DNA from: Larus michahellis
Taxonomy: Eukaryota; Chordata; Aves; Charadriiformes; Laridae
Length of the DNA: 64,000 bases
Direction of reading: 5' to 3'
Assembly: GCF_964199755.1 (NCBI RefSeq)
Contig: NC_133898.1
Span: 127,842,224-127,906,223, forward strand
Below are positions 63,161 through 64,000 of the stretch, piece after piece (the first letter of the stretch is position 1; the number at the start of each line of letters is the position of its first letter). The position numbers and the translations under genes are program-made. The notes beneath the pieces were generated by a model that was not told the DNA's origin, did not search any database, and saw nothing but the letters and a program-made list of their open reading frames with translations.

Positions 63161-63935
63161 ATGCAGATCCTGCCTCTCCTCTGTGCTTTCCTCGTCCTGA
63201 TGCTCCAGGGAGCAGCAGGTAAGAAATGGTGGGGGGGAACATGGAGGATTTGTCCTTAGTCAATTACTTGTAGGGAGGATTTGCCATCTGTGATGATGAG
63301 TCACATGTGACTTCTCCTGTTTGCTGTGGCATTTCCCCTGGGGTACCTCACACCCCATAACTTTGAGAAAAGGCTCCTGGCTGCAGATTCTGCAGCTGGG
63401 ACCTTGTAACAAAGCTCTTGCACTCCACAGATGAGGTTTTGCTAGATTCTCTGTGCCTCCTGGCCCCTGCCTGTCCAAGTCAGCAGCACAGGGCACAGCA
63501 GCCCTGCAGGAGAGGAGGAGGAGGGAGGAAGGCAGATCCTACTTCCACCTTTGAATCCTCCTTTGTGCCATGTGGGACCCAGTAAATGTGTTGGAGACCC
63601 TCTCCCAGAGGCTACTGAGGGATGGTAGAGAGTCTCCCATCCAAGTGCCGCAAACGTCATGGCTGATTTCTGCTGCAGACACCTGCCTGGGCATTCGTGG
63701 CAGGGGATAGACATGGGTTGGGCTAATGCTGGCCATGCCAGCACCAGGGTCTGCTCTCAGAATCTCGGCAGGGCCATGCTGGAGGTCTCCCCTTTCTATG
63801 CTCTGCAGGGCTGTCCCGAGCTCGAGGATCACCCCAGGACTGTGAGCGCCGCGGGGGCTTCTGCTCTCACGGCTCGTGCCCTCCAGGGATCGGTCGCATT
63901 GGCATTTGCTCCAAGCAAGACTTCTGCTGTCGGAG
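63161..63935 (+). CDS. AvBD5: Avian beta-defensin 5 (AvBD5), 3' end outside the window
   Basis: Coding exons seen: 63161-63218 (signal peptide MQILPLLCAFLVLMLQGAAG) and 63809-63935 (mature peptide). The first begins in an exon opened by an acceptor AG at 63138-63139. The mature part reads GLSRARGSPQDCERRGGFC, then SHGSCPPGIGRIGICSKQDF and CCR. Cysteine spacing is C-X6-C-X4-C-X9-C-X5-CC and net charge is about +5, including the acidic residues D, E and D. It matches chicken AvBD5 (QDCERRGGFCSHKSCPPGIG) almost residue for residue. A donor GT at 63936-63937 splits the codon after CCR. The last exon, with the C-terminus and stop, lies beyond base 64,000. Architecture follows AvBD4 rather than AvBD14. 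Confidence 0.96.
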
Positions 63936-64000
63936 GTAGGTTCAGGGCTGCCTGAAGGGCTGGGGTTGCTGCCTGTTGGGGTTGGAGGTGAGGCTGATGG

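Overview
The window is bird nuclear DNA. It carries three avian beta-defensin genes and many CR1 LINE fragments (the dominant avian retroposon). It also has GC-rich promoters and the gene order EFHC1, TRAM2, XKR5, AvBD14, AvBD4, AvBD5, which fits one flank of the avian beta-defensin cluster. I cannot name the species from sequence alone.

Layout. 1-880: last coding exon and poly(A) signal of a plus-strand gene, most likely EFHC1. About 2,600-24,905: TRAM2 on the minus strand, 11 coding exons giving a 375-residue protein, with a probable 4.5 kb 3' UTR, a CpG-island promoter near 24.5-25.25 kb and a 9 kb first intron. 25.2-26.7 kb: a large minisatellite and a CCCAT pentamer array directly upstream of TRAM2. 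26.7-33.7 kb: intergenic, with a CR1-containing repeat that has a twin inside TRAM2 intron 7. 33,761-41,331: XKR5 on the minus strand, 7 coding exons giving a 661-residue protein, heavily loaded with CR1 in its introns. 41.6-42.2 kb: a second minisatellite, just upstream of XKR5. From 44.5 kb the plus strand carries AvBD14 (44,579-45,447), AvBD4 (55,640-58,122) and AvBD5 (63,161 to beyond 63,935, cut by the window end). About 5-10 kb of gene-poor sequence separates them.

The genes do not form one pathway. EFHC1 is a microtubule/ciliary protein. TRAM2 acts in ER membrane translocation. XKR5 is an XK-family membrane protein. The three defensins are secreted cationic antimicrobial peptides of innate immunity. 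All splice junctions quoted were read by hand. They follow GT-AG, keep frame, and join into proteins that align from memory with the human or chicken orthologues.

Points that stand out: a 506-bp indel-free, about 98% identical core shared by two repeats 21.8 kb apart whose flanks are much more diverged (a gene-conversion-like pattern); a tandem duplication in XKR5 intron 1 in which only the copy outside the CpG island has lost its CpGs; two unrelated minisatellites sitting just upstream of TRAM2 and XKR5; and an AvBD14 gene with a TATA box so close to its start codon that it may lack the usual separate 5' UTR exon. I saw no clear sign of a wholly new biological system.
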